44,049 nucleotides of DNA, from positions 1 through 44,049 of the forward strand of contig JAILRC010000001.1 in the NCBI GenBank assembly GCA_024698485.1, in the 5' to 3' direction. Of the stretch, positions 22,831 to 31,964 are shown in pieces; position 1 is the stretch's first letter; each line of letters begins with the position of its first letter. The notes below the pieces were generated by a model. The model was not told the DNA's origin and did not search any database. It was given only the letters and a program-made list of their open reading frames with translations. Both the position numbers and the translations under genes were made by a program. The DNA is from Lachnospiraceae bacterium (lineage in GTDB: Bacteria; Bacillota; Clostridia; Lachnospirales; Lachnospiraceae).

Positions 22831-24772
22831 ATTCTTCGGAGCTCACTCTTTCCCATTCATCCATGAGTTCAAGCAGCTTCTCTTCTATCTCATTTTTCCT
22901 CTTGGTAAGTTCCCCCAGTTTCACATGATCCGTAAAGTAGACTGGGTTTTCCAGTTCTTTGTCAACATTTGCCCCTTCTTCTTCCAGTTTTGCGATCTCT
23001 TTTTCTATCCTTGAGATCTCGTTTTGTTTCTTCCTGAGTCTTGCCTGCTCTTCCTTCTGTGCCTTCCAGTCCAGCTTGTTATCCGTTTCCGTCGGGACCG
23101 TTATCTGACTGTCACCGTTTCCGAGAGTCCCGCGAAGGTAGGCTTTTTCAACCACATCCTTGTGTTCCAGATAGTAATCGTAGTTACCGATGTAAGGCAC
23201 CAGTTTCCTGTCCGTAAGATCCAGGATTCTGGTGGCTGTCTTGTTTATGAAGTAACGGTCATGGGACACGTAAAGCACCGTTCCGTCATAGGAATTCAGC
23301 GCATTCTCCAGTATCTCCTTGGAAGTAATGTCCAGATGGTTCGTGGGCTCGTCCAGGATAAGGAGATTTGCCTTGGAGAGCATGAGTTTCGCCAGTGAAA
23401 CCCTGCCGTGTTCTCCCCCCGAAAGGAGTTTTATGGGTGTGAACACCTCGTCTCCCGTAAAAAGAAAGGCAGCCAGGATGTTCCTGATGTCGGTGTTGTC
23501 CATGAGAGGATGGGCATCAGAGATCTCTTCAAAAGGGGAATTCTCCGGATTCAGCACATGGTGTTCCTGATCGTAGTAGGCGATCCCCACCTTGGCTCCC
23601 AGCTTCACCTCTCCGCGGTCCGCCTGTACAAGACCGTTGATGATCTTAAGGATGGTGGTCTTTCCCGTTCCGTTGTTACCGATGATGGCGACTCTTTCGC
23701 CTCTCTTTATTTCAAAGTCCAGATCCGTAAAAAGGTTTTCATTTCCATATGACTTCGTGAGCCCTTTGACCGTCAGCACATCATTTCCGCTGACAGTGGA
23801 CGCCTTGAAGGAGATCTTCATCTCGTCATCGATCTCCACAGGCTTTTCAAGCCTTTCCATCTTGTCCAGCATCTTTTCTCTGGACTCGGCACGCTTTATG
23901 GATTTCTCACGGTTAAAACTCCTGAGTTTTTCAATGACGGCTTCCTGATGCTTGATGTCCCTTTGCTGGTTCATGTAGGCCTTAAGCTGTGCTTTTCTCA
24001 CCTCTGCCTTCTTCTCGGCAAACTGAGTGTAGTTGCCCAGATAGCAGGTTGCCTTGCAGTTTTCGATCTCCACCACCTTGGTCACCACCTTGTCCAGGAA
24101 GTAACGGTCATGGGCGATGACAAGGACTGCTCCGCTGTAATTTGCCAGAAATGTCTCCAGCCAGGCTATGGAATTCATGTCCAGATGGTTCGTAGGCTCG
24201 TCCAGCATGATGAGGTCCGGCTTCATGAGAAGAAGTTTTCCCAGAGCCACCCTTGTCTTCTGTCCGCCGGAAAGTGTGTCGATCTTCTTGTCGAACTCAT
24301 CTTCCCTGAACCCGAGGCCTTTTAGCACTCCAGTGACCTCACTCTTGTAGGCATATCCGTTAATCCTGTCAAATTCCGTGTTGCAACGCTCGTAATCTGC
24401 CAGGAGTTTCTTTAATTCTTCGCTTTCTCCGTTCTTCCCGGACTCCTCTTCGATCTCCCTGTGGAGTCTTTCCAGACGATTCTCCAGTTCCAGAAGCGCC
24501 TTGTTGGTACCGAAGAGTTCTTCGTAGATCCCGTTGGTGCTTTCAAGATTCTGTGTCTGGGAAATGCATCCGAAGGTGGAATCCTTTGCAAAAACCACTT
24601 CTCCGCTGTCAGCCTGCATCTCCCCCAGAATGATCTTAAAAAGGGTGGATTTGCCTGCTCCGTTAGCTCCGATGATGGCCGCTTTCTCGTTATCGTTCAG
24701 GTGAAACGAAACGTCCTTAAGGATGTCCTTTTCTCCAAAACTTTTATTTATCTTATTGCATGAAAGTATCAT
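22829..24772 (-). CDS. ABC-F family ATP-binding protein
   Basis: Cytosolic protein of 647 residues with two ABC domains and no membrane segments. Domain 1 has Walker A GANGAGKST (about residue 30), signature LSGGQKTR and Walker B LIMLDEPTNHLD. Domain 2 has GNNGTGKTT, LSGGEHGR and LLILDEPTNHLD. A charged linker, with a KSIKRAESREKMLDKMERL stretch, lies between them. A coiled-coil tail (RLRKKQNEISRIEKEIAKLE) closes the protein, as in the Uup/YdiF group. ABC-F proteins act on ribosomes, in translation factor or antibiotic-protection roles; which applies here cannot be told. The ATG at 24772 has GGAG upstream; the open frame extends further without a binding site. Confidence 0.93.
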   Translation of the reverse strand: MILSCNKINKSFGEKDILKDVSFHLNDNEKAAIIGANGAGKSTLFKIILGEMQADSGEVVFAKDSTFGCISQTQNLESTNGIYEELFGTNKALLELENRLERLHREIEEESGKNGESEELKKLLADYERCNTEFDRINGYAYKSEVTGVLKGLGFREDEFDKKIDTLSGGQKTRVALGKLLLMKPDLIMLDEPTNHLDMNSIAWLETFLANYSGAVLVIAHDRYFLDKVVTKVVEIENCKATCYLGNYTQFAEKKAEVRKAQLKAYMNQQRDIKHQEAVIEKLRSFNREKSIKRAESREKMLDKMERLEKPVEIDDEMKISFKASTVSGNDVLTVKGLTKSYGNENLFTDLDFEIKRGERVAIIGNNGTGKTTILKIINGLVQADRGEVKLGAKVGIAYYDQEHHVLNPENSPFEEISDAHPLMDNTDIRNILAAFLFTGDEVFTPIKLLSGGEHGRVSLAKLMLSKANLLILDEPTNHLDITSKEILENALNSYDGTVLYVSHDRYFINKTATRILDLTDRKLVPYIGNYDYYLEHKDVVEKAYLRGTLGNGDSQITVPTETDNKLDWKAQKEEQARLRKKQNEISRIEKEIAKLEEEGANVDKELENPVYFTDHVKLGELTKRKNEIEEKLLELMDEWERVSSEE

Positions 24773-24813
24773 TGTATTACTCCAAAAAACAAAACAAAAA
24801 CTCAAACGTCAGC

Positions 24814-24842
24814 ATTCTATCATATTTTTCTTTTTTTCACAA
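24814..24842 (-). promoter_or_regulatory. Sigma-A promoter of the ABC-F gene
   Basis: On the minus strand TTGTGA (24837-24842), a 17-base spacer and TAGAAT (24814-24819), with TG one base before the -10. It is about 42 bases before the start codon, leaving a short leader with no room for an attenuator. Confidence 0.6.
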
Positions 24843-24870
24843 CCTAAAGCCGCCCTGCCTGTGCGTGGCA

Positions 24871-24901
24871 AAAAAAGAGTCATGAACGTCATGACTCTTT
24901 T
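24871..24901 (-). terminator. Terminator of the purO-AICARFT-yolD operon
   Basis: Thirteen-base stem AAAAGAGTCATGA / TCATGACTCTTTT (24873-24901) with a three-base loop. The minus strand ends in a T-run. It lies five bases after the yolD-like stop codon. Confidence 0.85.
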
Positions 24902-24905
24902 GATC

Positions 24906-25325
24906 TTATTCTTCATATTCCCTGATGTCCACTACATTCTTAAGAGGAACGCTTCTTCCGTCGGTAAGATACAGCACTCTTTGGATTTCGTCAATGCGCT
25001 TCAGTCTGCCGCTCACTTCGGTATATCTTCCACCGGTCTTTTTTTCGTCCTTCTCAAAAACCGTCAATATGATCTCGGGACGCTGAGAAATGCGCTCATA
25101 TAATGAACTCATCCTCTCATCCATTTCCCTCAGGGCATCTTCTGTGATCTCGATCCTTGCATCGGTGATCCGCTCCGTCTCCTCCACATCATCTTCAAAG
25201 CCTGTGAGAGCCGCAAAGGGAGCGAACTGAGCAGCCCTTTCCGTAAGAGGCATCTGAGTCCTGTTTTGTGAGACATGGTGCGGAAGATCTATGATATCCT
25301 TGTAAGCATCGAGATTTTCTTTCAT
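24906..25325 (-). CDS. YolD-like protein
   Basis: A 139-residue protein. The family core is seen as LPHHVSQNRTQMPLTERAAQ followed directly by FAPFAALTGFEDDVEET. It has an internal coiled-coil-prone region and a C-terminal beta part ending with PLKNVVDIREYEE. YolD-like proteins are often found next to Y-family DNA polymerases, where they are thought to be accessory to error-prone repair. No such polymerase gene is in this window. The ATG follows the AICAR transformylase stop after one base and has no clear binding site, so translation is probably coupled. Function in a purine operon is unexplained. Confidence 0.8.
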   Translation of the reverse strand: MKENLDAYKDIIDLPHHVSQNRTQMPLTERAAQFAPFAALTGFEDDVEETERITDARIEITEDALREMDERMSSLYERISQRPEIILTVFEKDEKKTGGRYTEVSGRLKRIDEIQRVLYLTDGRSVPLKNVVDIREYEE

Positions 25326-25326
25326 T

Positions 25327-26502
25327 TTAGTGATGGAAAAGCCTGATACCTGTGAAACACATGGTCATGTTGTGATCGTTGCATGCCTGAATGACATTGT
25401 CGTCACGAACGGAACCGCCGGGCTCTGCGATGTAGCAGACACCGGACTTATATGCTCTCTCGATGTTGTCTCCGAAGGGGAAGAATGCATCCGATCCCAG
25501 AGAAACACCGGTATTCTTTTTGATCCAGGCTTTTTTCTCCTCTCTTGTAAACTCTGCAGGTCTCTCCTTGAAGATGTTCTGCCACTTGCCGTCCGCAAGA
25601 ACGTCCTCGCACTCGTCACCTATGTAAAGATCGATGGCATTGTCTCTGTCAGCTCTTCCGATGTCATCCCTGAACTTGAGGCCAAGTACCTGAGGAGCCT
25701 GACGGAGCCACCAGTTGTCTGCCTTCTGGCCGGCAAGACGTGTGCAATGGATCCTGGACTGCTGTCCCGCTCCGATACCGATGGCCTGACCGCCCTTTGC
25801 ATAGCATACGGAATTGGACTGAGTATATTTTAACGTAATAAGAGAAATAATCAAATCAATTTTTGCTTCCTCGGGAAGGTTCTTGTTCTCGGAAACGATG
25901 TTTGTGAGCATATTCTCATCGATAACCAGCTCGTTTCTGCCCTGCTCAAAGGTAACGCCGAAAACTTCCTTGTGCTCGATGGGGTTGGGTCTGTAGGAAG
26001 GATCGATCTCAATGACACAGTAATTGCCCTTCTTCTTCGCCTTGAGGATCTCAAGTGCTTCGGGCTCGTAGCCGGGAGCGATGATGCCGTCGGAAACTTC
26101 TCTCTTTACAAGCTTTGCAGTATCAACGTCGCAAACGTCTGAAAGTGAAATGAAATCACCGAAGCTGGACATTCTGTCGGCGCCTCTCGCACGTGCATAT
26201 GCTGACGCAAGGGGTGAAAGCTGTTCAAATTCCGTTACCCAGTAGATCTGCTTTTCAACATCAGTAAGTGCCTTGCCCACTGCAGCGCCTGCAGGGGAAA
26301 CATGCTTAAAGGATGTTGCGGCGGGAAGTCCTGTGGCTCTCTTGAGCTCAGAAACCAGCTGCCAGCCGTTGAATGCGTCCAAAAGGTTGATGTATCCGGG
26401 TCTTCCGTTAAGTACGGTGATGGGAAGCTCTCCCTCGTTCATAAAGATCTTAGAAGGCTTCTGGTTGGGGTTACAGCCGTATTTTAATTCCATTTCTTTC
26501 AT
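25327..26502 (-). CDS. AICAR formyltransferase, stand-alone (PurH C-terminal activity only)
   Basis: A 391-residue enzyme that formylates AICAR with 10-formyl-THF in the ninth step of purine synthesis. Family motifs are TSFKHVSPAGAAVG (the catalytic Lys-His pair), RIHCTRLAGQKADNWWLRQ, SDAFFPFGDNIERAYKSGV and the terminal FTGIRLFHH. The usual N-terminal IMP cyclohydrolase domain of PurH (about 200 residues) is absent, and the next gene upstream supplies that step. This is the single-function form known from several clostridia. AGAGG precedes the ATG. It sits 18 bases after the PurO-like gene in one operon. Confidence 0.92.
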   Translation of the reverse strand: MKEMELKYGCNPNQKPSKIFMNEGELPITVLNGRPGYINLLDAFNGWQLVSELKRATGLPAATSFKHVSPAGAAVGKALTDVEKQIYWVTEFEQLSPLASAYARARGADRMSSFGDFISLSDVCDVDTAKLVKREVSDGIIAPGYEPEALEILKAKKKGNYCVIEIDPSYRPNPIEHKEVFGVTFEQGRNELVIDENMLTNIVSENKNLPEEAKIDLIISLITLKYTQSNSVCYAKGGQAIGIGAGQQSRIHCTRLAGQKADNWWLRQAPQVLGLKFRDDIGRADRDNAIDLYIGDECEDVLADGKWQNIFKERPAEFTREEKKAWIKKNTGVSLGSDAFFPFGDNIERAYKSGVCYIAEPGGSVRDDNVIQACNDHNMTMCFTGIRLFHH

Positions 26503-26520
26503 TTTATTTTCCTCTCAAAA

Positions 26521-27234
26521 TTATTTATTCTTGTTCACGATCCTTGTTTCGTACTTGCCTGTTTTGATGTCGATATATCTTACAAAAAGTGAAACCTTGT
26601 TGTCTTCGTTAAGAGACTCCCATACGTTCTTTGTGAACTCGTCGATGTCTCCGGAAACCACGGTCTTTACAGGTTCGCCTTCAAAACTTGGAAGAGGCTC
26701 GCCGTCTCCCATGTAGGTGTGGATGATGCGTCCCTCGCCTGCTGCGGGTGCGTTGTAGGCAAAGGTGAAACGGTTGCAGGTGCTTCCGTCTCCATCATTG
26801 CTCTTTAAAATGGAAAGGGCAAAATTGAATTTACCGTCTTCCACATGCATGATACCGGAGATCCTGGGGGTGTAGTTGGGAGCGTCGGGCTCGAACTCTC
26901 TTGTGCGAAGAGCCTGCTCGAAGGTGAGCTGCCTGTCCATGAGGTCATAGATCGTGTCTGTCTGATCGCCGTTGGTAACAATGGTCTTGTTTCCCAGAAC
27001 ACGGACGGGTCTGTATATGATGAGGCTGGGATCCACCATCTTCGAAGGATCGAAGGCTTCAGTTCTGATGCCCTCTCCTTCCGTTACAAAAATACGATTG
27101 CGGGAGTTGACACTCCTGCCCATGATGAAATAGGCCGTTACGGCTGAATTACCGTCTTCGGAGCGTCCGATGAGTATGCCTCTGCCGGGATAAGAATTGC
27201 TGCGAAGATATTCGTTCAATGATACGCTTTTCAT
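26521..27234 (-). CDS. PurO-type IMP cyclohydrolase
   Basis: A 237-residue protein of the IMP_cyclohyd (PurO) family, first known from archaea, which closes FAICAR to IMP as the last step of purine synthesis. Visible family features are the N-terminal SNSYPGRGILIGRSEDGNSA with YFIMGRS, an IYRPVRVLGNKTIVTNGDQT stretch (about residue 75) and YTPRISGIM. It is immediately upstream of the AICAR formyltransferase that lacks its own cyclohydrolase domain, so the pair replaces bifunctional PurH. GGAGG (27241-27245) precedes the ATG by a good distance. No purine riboswitch was seen in the 182-base upstream gap; it holds the terminator of the upstream gene and otherwise nothing recognised. Confidence 0.85.
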   Translation of the reverse strand: MKSVSLNEYLRSNSYPGRGILIGRSEDGNSAVTAYFIMGRSVNSRNRIFVTEGEGIRTEAFDPSKMVDPSLIIYRPVRVLGNKTIVTNGDQTDTIYDLMDRQLTFEQALRTREFEPDAPNYTPRISGIMHVEDGKFNFALSILKSNDGDGSTCNRFTFAYNAPAAGEGRIIHTYMGDGEPLPSFEGEPVKTVVSGDIDEFTKNVWESLNEDNKVSLFVRYIDIKTGKYETRIVNKNK

Positions 27235-27284
27235 GGTGGTCCTCCATATGTTTTATTTGTTGATGAGGGCCTTGTCCGTACAAA

Positions 27285-27324
27285 ACAAAAACAATGCCAC
27301 CCATGAAAAAAGAGTAGCATTGTT
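27285..27324 (-). terminator. Terminator of the cellobiose phosphorylase gene
   Basis: AACAATGC (27290-27297) pairs with GCATTGTT (27317-27324). On the minus strand the stem is followed by a T-rich TTTGTTTTG. It lies about 93 bases after the stop codon and before the purO start. Confidence 0.65.
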
Positions 27325-27416
27325 TCTTGATTTAATCAATTTTTGATTTTTAATACCTATCATCAGCACCGCTTATCGAAGTTTTCAACGGTACACGTCT
27401 TAAGAATTTCGACGTT

Positions 27417-29816
27417 TTACATCACGCAGAGCACATCGTTCTCGGCTTTGAGTTTGGATGCGGGGATGTAATCTCCCGGGATCTCTTCTCCGTTAAGGAT
27501 GATCTTCTTAATGCCGCTCTCGGAACCGTTTTTGTTGTCGAACTTAATGGAAAGATGACATCCTCTGAAATCCTTCTCGATCTCAAATTCCTTCCAATCC
27601 GAAGGAACCGCGGGCGAAAGTCTGAGGCCGTTAAAGTCGGGACGAAGACCCAGGATACCCTCAACGCAGCCCACCATTACAGTGGATGCCGTTCCTGTGA
27701 GCCAATGCACATGAGATCTTCCTTCAAAAGGAGAATCAACGGATTCCGTGAACTGTCCGTGGCAGTAAGGCTCCAGTTTTCTGATCTCAGCCTTGTCGTT
27801 CATGTTTGCGGGCGAGGACTCCGAGAAGTACTCAAAAGCACGGTTTCCGTGACCCATGAGGGCTTCTGCCAGGATGATCCATCCCTGAGGCTGGGAGAAT
27901 ATGCCTCCGTTCTCCTTTGTGGAGCCGTTAAAAAGAAGGGCCAGAGCGCCGTCAAAAGCGTGTTCCCTGTAAGAAGGAGCCATGACTCTCGCACCGTACT
28001 TGGTGTTCAGTTCTCTGTGAACGGATTCCAGAGCCTTTTCAGCCTGGTCCTTTGTTGCAAGACCGGAGATCACAGCCCATGACTGAGGATTCAGCCACAT
28101 GTTCGCCTCGGGATCTTTCTTGCTTCCGATGAGGGTTCCGTCCTCCTTGAAGCCGCGCATGAAGCGGTCGTCCTCCCACCAGAATTTTTGGATCTTGTCT
28201 CCGATCTCCTTCTGAGTCTTATCGATGTAGGAAATGTATTCCTTGTCATTCTTGTATTCAGCAAACTTCCTGATGACCGTAAAGGCATAGAAAAGCTGCA
28301 TAGCCACGAAACTGGATTCACCCTTCTTTCCCAGTCTCAGGCAATCGTTCCAGTCGGCATGAAGACCTGCCGGAAGTCCATGGGCTCCAAGACGCTCCAT
28401 GGAGAAATTGATGGCGCGCTTCAGGTGATCGTAAACCGTGCCCTCATCCTTATTGGCATAAGGGATCACTGTATCGATGTAAGCCAGGTCTCCTGACTCC
28501 GCAATGTACTTGAATACCGTGGGGAAGAGCCAAAGGGCATCGTCCGCTCTGTATGCGGGATGACCTGTCTCCTTTACGTAGCTCTCGTCATCGGGAGTGT
28601 CTTCGTGACCTGCGTTGTGTGTGTATTTTACAAGAGGAAGTCCGCCTCCGTTGTCCACCTGAGCTGAAAGCATGAACGTGATCTGCTTCTTTGCCATCTC
28701 GGGATCCAGATGGATGACACCCTGGATGTCCTGAACCGTGTCACGATAGCCGTAGCCGTTACGCTGACCGCAGTAGGTGAAGCTGGCCGCTCTTGACCAG
28801 GTGAAGGTCATGAAGCACTGATAGGCATTCCAGGTGTTCACCATCTCGTTAAAGGTCTCCGAAGGAGTCTTGACCTTTAAGTGATCCAGCTCGGAGTGCC
28901 AAACTTTAATGAGTTCTCCCACTTCTCTGTCCACGGCAGCCTTCACGTCCCTGTAGCCTGCCATGATCTTTTCAGCATCGGGAATGAGCTTCATTCCAAG
29001 AACAAAAGCCATCTCCTTCTCTTCTCCGGGTTTAAGTTCAATGTCGGTGGAAAGAGCTCCGCAGGCATTGGCGTTGTAGTTCAGCACATTGGGACACTTG
29101 CCCTCTTCCACCGAAACGGGATTACCGTAATCATGATATCTGCCGATGAAGTTTTCCTTGTCTCCGCAATAGCTTGCCACAGGATTTCCCGCAAGACCGA
29201 AGAAACGTGTCTTTGTGGGATCACCCGTTATGGGACCGCCGGAAACATATTCGTTGATGCACTGAACGATCTTGTCGTCCTTAAAGAGTGTCTTTGTAAT
29301 GAACTGGGTGTACTGAAGGTTCACAGTGTCCTGTTCATAGTTACAGTCATTGGTAAATTCGCAATATCCGAAAACAGACAGTTTTCTCACTTTACTGTCA
29401 TTATTCTTAACTTTAAGTCTCCAGACCTCATAGGTCTTGTTGTTAGGCACGTAGTAAAGGGCGGAACTTTCAATGCCGGCATATTCTGCTCTGATGTCAG
29501 TGTAGCCCGTACCGTGTCTGCATTCGCTCTTATATGTGTCAAGGGGCTTTCCCACAGGCTGCCAGCTTGCAGACCAGTAGTCCTTTGTGTCGTTGTCCCT
29601 TAAATAGATGTATCTTCCGGGGCGATCGAACTGATTGAAGATATAACGGAGGATCCTTCCGTTGGCTCCGCTCTTTTCAAAAGAATAACCTCCCGCATTA
29701 TTGGAAATGATTGCACCGTATGCAGGACTTCCCAGGTAGTTTGCCCAGGGTGCGGGTGTATCGGGACGTGTGATCACATACTCCCTTTTTTCCTCATCAA
29801 AGTAACCGTATTGCAT
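27417..29816 (-). CDS. Cellobiose phosphorylase (GH94)
   Basis: A 799-residue cytosolic enzyme that splits cellobiose with phosphate to alpha-glucose-1-phosphate and glucose, saving ATP during cellulose or beta-glucan use. The N-terminal beta-sandwich carries the typical RPDTPAPWANYLGSPAYGAI and ISNNAGGYSF. The alpha/alpha barrel carries the catalytic acid in HADWNDCLRLGKKGES (about residue 480) and TFTWSRAASFTYCGQRNGYG. The C-terminal part has HVHWLTGTASTVMVG. The motifs favour cellobiose phosphorylase over chitobiose or cellodextrin types, but the substrate is not proven. GGAGGAGG precedes the ATG. Divergent from the debranching-enzyme operon. Confidence 0.93.
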   Translation of the reverse strand: MQYGYFDEEKREYVITRPDTPAPWANYLGSPAYGAIISNNAGGYSFEKSGANGRILRYIFNQFDRPGRYIYLRDNDTKDYWSASWQPVGKPLDTYKSECRHGTGYTDIRAEYAGIESSALYYVPNNKTYEVWRLKVKNNDSKVRKLSVFGYCEFTNDCNYEQDTVNLQYTQFITKTLFKDDKIVQCINEYVSGGPITGDPTKTRFFGLAGNPVASYCGDKENFIGRYHDYGNPVSVEEGKCPNVLNYNANACGALSTDIELKPGEEKEMAFVLGMKLIPDAEKIMAGYRDVKAAVDREVGELIKVWHSELDHLKVKTPSETFNEMVNTWNAYQCFMTFTWSRAASFTYCGQRNGYGYRDTVQDIQGVIHLDPEMAKKQITFMLSAQVDNGGGLPLVKYTHNAGHEDTPDDESYVKETGHPAYRADDALWLFPTVFKYIAESGDLAYIDTVIPYANKDEGTVYDHLKRAINFSMERLGAHGLPAGLHADWNDCLRLGKKGESSFVAMQLFYAFTVIRKFAEYKNDKEYISYIDKTQKEIGDKIQKFWWEDDRFMRGFKEDGTLIGSKKDPEANMWLNPQSWAVISGLATKDQAEKALESVHRELNTKYGARVMAPSYREHAFDGALALLFNGSTKENGGIFSQPQGWIILAEALMGHGNRAFEYFSESSPANMNDKAEIRKLEPYCHGQFTESVDSPFEGRSHVHWLTGTASTVMVGCVEGILGLRPDFNGLRLSPAVPSDWKEFEIEKDFRGCHLSIKFDNKNGSESGIKKIILNGEEIPGDYIPASKLKAENDVLCVM

Positions 29817-29894
29817 GTTTTCCTCCTCCGGATCCGCATGATCCGTCGATAATTGATCAAATAATACAGAATATTATGAAAATACTCAGGAAGT

Positions 29895-29922
29895 ATGATA
29901 ACATAATGACCTAAAAAATCAA
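29895..29922 (-). promoter_or_regulatory. Candidate promoter of the cellobiose phosphorylase gene
   Basis: On the minus strand TTGATT (29917-29922), 16 bases and TATCAT (29895-29900), about 80 bases before the start codon. Other AT-rich hexamers nearby are possible alternatives. Confidence 0.35.
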
Positions 29923-29967
29923 CGCATTTTTTCCCATTTATCTTACAGAAATTATTCGACAAGTCTT

Positions 29968-29996
29968 TTGCAAACCCGCACTCTCTGTGATAGAAT
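29968..29996 (+). promoter_or_regulatory. Sigma-A promoter of the debranching enzyme/deacetylase operon
   Basis: TTGCAA (29968-29973), a 17-base spacer and TAGAAT (29991-29996), 36 bases before the ATG at 30033. Confidence 0.6.
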
Positions 29997-30032
29997 TAAC
30001 CCATAAATCTCTTTCATTTTACGGAGAACGAC

Positions 30033-31964
30033 ATGAAATATATCTATGATAAAAATGAACTCACTCCCATTGTAAAAGGTGAAGCGGATTGTTTTCTGAT
30101 GACGGACGGTCTGGGGGGCTATTGTTCCCTGACCCATGCAGGTTCCGTAGCCCGTGGAGACCAGGCTCTTCTAATGACTGCCCTGAAGCCTCCCGGGGAC
30201 AGATGGCACATGGTGACCAATGTAAACGAGGTGCTTTTGGTAAACGGCACTTCTTATATGCTCTCATCCCAAAGGTATGACTTCGGACGAAACGACAATG
30301 ACCGCACCGACCTCCTTTCTTCCTTTGAATTCGATGTATACCCTGTCTGGAATTACAATGTCAAAGGCGTTTCCGTCAAAAAAAGCCTCATAATGGCTCA
30401 CGGTCACAACACCGTGGTCCTTAAATACGAGATAAAGGCAGATCCGAGCCAAAAGATCGCTTTAAAAGTGGTTCCCATCTTCAGGATCACGCCCAAGAAC
30501 GAACCTTTTAAAGAGCCGGTGGACACTTCTCCCGTGAAAATGTTCACCACAGGAACAATCAGGGAGAAAACGCCTTCAAAGACTCCTCTCTTCTATTTTT
30601 CTCAGGACGAAAGAGACGGCAGGATGCATTCCGGAAAATGCTTCACGGACAGCATCATCACCTTCGATGATGTGAATACGCCCATGGAGATTGCATTTTC
30701 CACAGAAGGATTCAGCGATGAGAATCCCTCTTCCTTTGAAAAAACGGCTGAAAACCGTTTGAACCATGAGGAAGGACTCCAAAGTAAGGCGGGTTTCACG
30801 GGTGAGATCACCAAGGAACTTCTTCGTGCTTCGGACGCATACATCGTAGAGAGAGAAAACGTGCAGGGCAAGACCGTCATTGCAGGTTATCCTTTCTTTG
30901 AAGACTGGGGACGCGACACATTCATCGCCCTCCCCGGCCTTACGCTTGCCACGAAGCGCTACGAAGATTGCAAAAACATCCTGCGGACCTTCGGAAAATA
31001 TGAAAAGAAGGGGCTTCTTCCCAATCTTTTCCCGGAAGGCGGCGAGAACGCCATGTACAATTCCGCCGATGCTCCTCTCCTTTTCATAAACATGGTACAC
31101 AGATGTGCTGTGGAAAGCAGTGACAGTGACTTTGAAACCGAAATGCTGCCGGTGATGCTGAACATCGAGAACGCCTACGAGCACGGAACGGATTTTCACA
31201 TAAAAATGGATGAGGACGGGCTCATAGAAGCGGGCGCCGAAAAAGAACAGCTCACCTGGATGGACGTGTGTGTAAACGGCTATCTTCCCACTCCCCGTCA
31301 CGGAAAACCCGTGGAGATAAATGCCTATTGGTACAGTGCCTTGTGCATCCTGTACGAACTCACAAAGGACGTGCATTTTAAGGCCCTGTCCGAAAAGACC
31401 AAAGCTTCTTTTCTTGACAAATTTACAAAGAAAGACGAAAATTGTTTAAAAGATGTCCTTAACGGAACTTCCGAAGAAGATCAGACAAGGTGCAACCAGA
31501 TCTGGGCTCTCACCCAGCCCTACACCATGATCTCCGAAGAGGTTGCGGAAGGAGTGCTTAAAAAAGTAAAAGATGAACTCTTCACCACCGCAGGTCTCAG
31601 GACTCTTTCTCCAAAGAATCCCGCTTTTCACGAGGTCTACATCGGAGACATGATCCAACGAGACAGCGCCTACCATCAGGGAACCGTGTGGACTTTCCCT
31701 CTGGGAGCCTACTATACGGCAGAGATCCGTCAGATTGTAAAAATGCCGGAAGGAAAGCCCAGGGAGGAACGTCTCAAGGAACTTACAGAGAACATGAAAG
31801 AAGTGAAACGATGGCTGCGCGAAGGCTGTACAGGTCAGCTTCCCGAGATCTACGACGGGCTGGAGCCCACAGTTTCCAGAGGCTGTTTTGCCCAGGCCTG
31901 GAGCGTGGGAGAAATGCTGAACGCATTCAACGAGTTCAAAAAATGTTTTAAAAAGGAGTTATAA
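30033..31964 (+). CDS. Amylo-alpha-1,6-glucosidase / glycogen debranching-type enzyme
   Basis: A 643-residue cytosolic glycosidase of the bacterial GDE group (GH133-like). The N-terminal beta-rich domain (about 1-230, starting GEADCFLMTDGLGGYCSL) precedes an alpha/alpha barrel. The barrel carries AGYPFFEDWGRDTFIALPGL (about residue 290), GLLPNLFPEGGENAMYNSAD, TWMDVCVNGYLPTPRHGKPV and YHQGTVWTFPLGAYY. Members remove alpha-1,6 branches from glycogen, so it probably serves storage polysaccharide turnover. GGAG (30023-30026) precedes the ATG. Its TAA overlaps the next ATG by one base (TAATG), so the two genes are co-translated. Confidence 0.88.
   Translation: MKYIYDKNELTPIVKGEADCFLMTDGLGGYCSLTHAGSVARGDQALLMTALKPPGDRWHMVTNVNEVLLVNGTSYMLSSQRYDFGRNDNDRTDLLSSFEFDVYPVWNYNVKGVSVKKSLIMAHGHNTVVLKYEIKADPSQKIALKVVPIFRITPKNEPFKEPVDTSPVKMFTTGTIREKTPSKTPLFYFSQDERDGRMHSGKCFTDSIITFDDVNTPMEIAFSTEGFSDENPSSFEKTAENRLNHEEGLQSKAGFTGEITKELLRASDAYIVERENVQGKTVIAGYPFFEDWGRDTFIALPGLTLATKRYEDCKNILRTFGKYEKKGLLPNLFPEGGENAMYNSADAPLLFINMVHRCAVESSDSDFETEMLPVMLNIENAYEHGTDFHIKMDEDGLIEAGAEKEQLTWMDVCVNGYLPTPRHGKPVEINAYWYSALCILYELTKDVHFKALSEKTKASFLDKFTKKDENCLKDVLNGTSEEDQTRCNQIWALTQPYTMISEEVAEGVLKKVKDELFTTAGLRTLSPKNPAFHEVYIGDMIQRDSAYHQGTVWTFPLGAYYTAEIRQIVKMPEGKPREERLKELTENMKEVKRWLREGCTGQLPEIYDGLEPTVSRGCFAQAWSVGEMLNAFNEFKKCFKKEL

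Noticed and set aside
27325-27416. Purine riboswitch upstream of the purO-type gene
   Set aside because: The conserved purine-aptamer junction and loop sequences are not present; the region is explained by the end of the cellobiose phosphorylase transcript.
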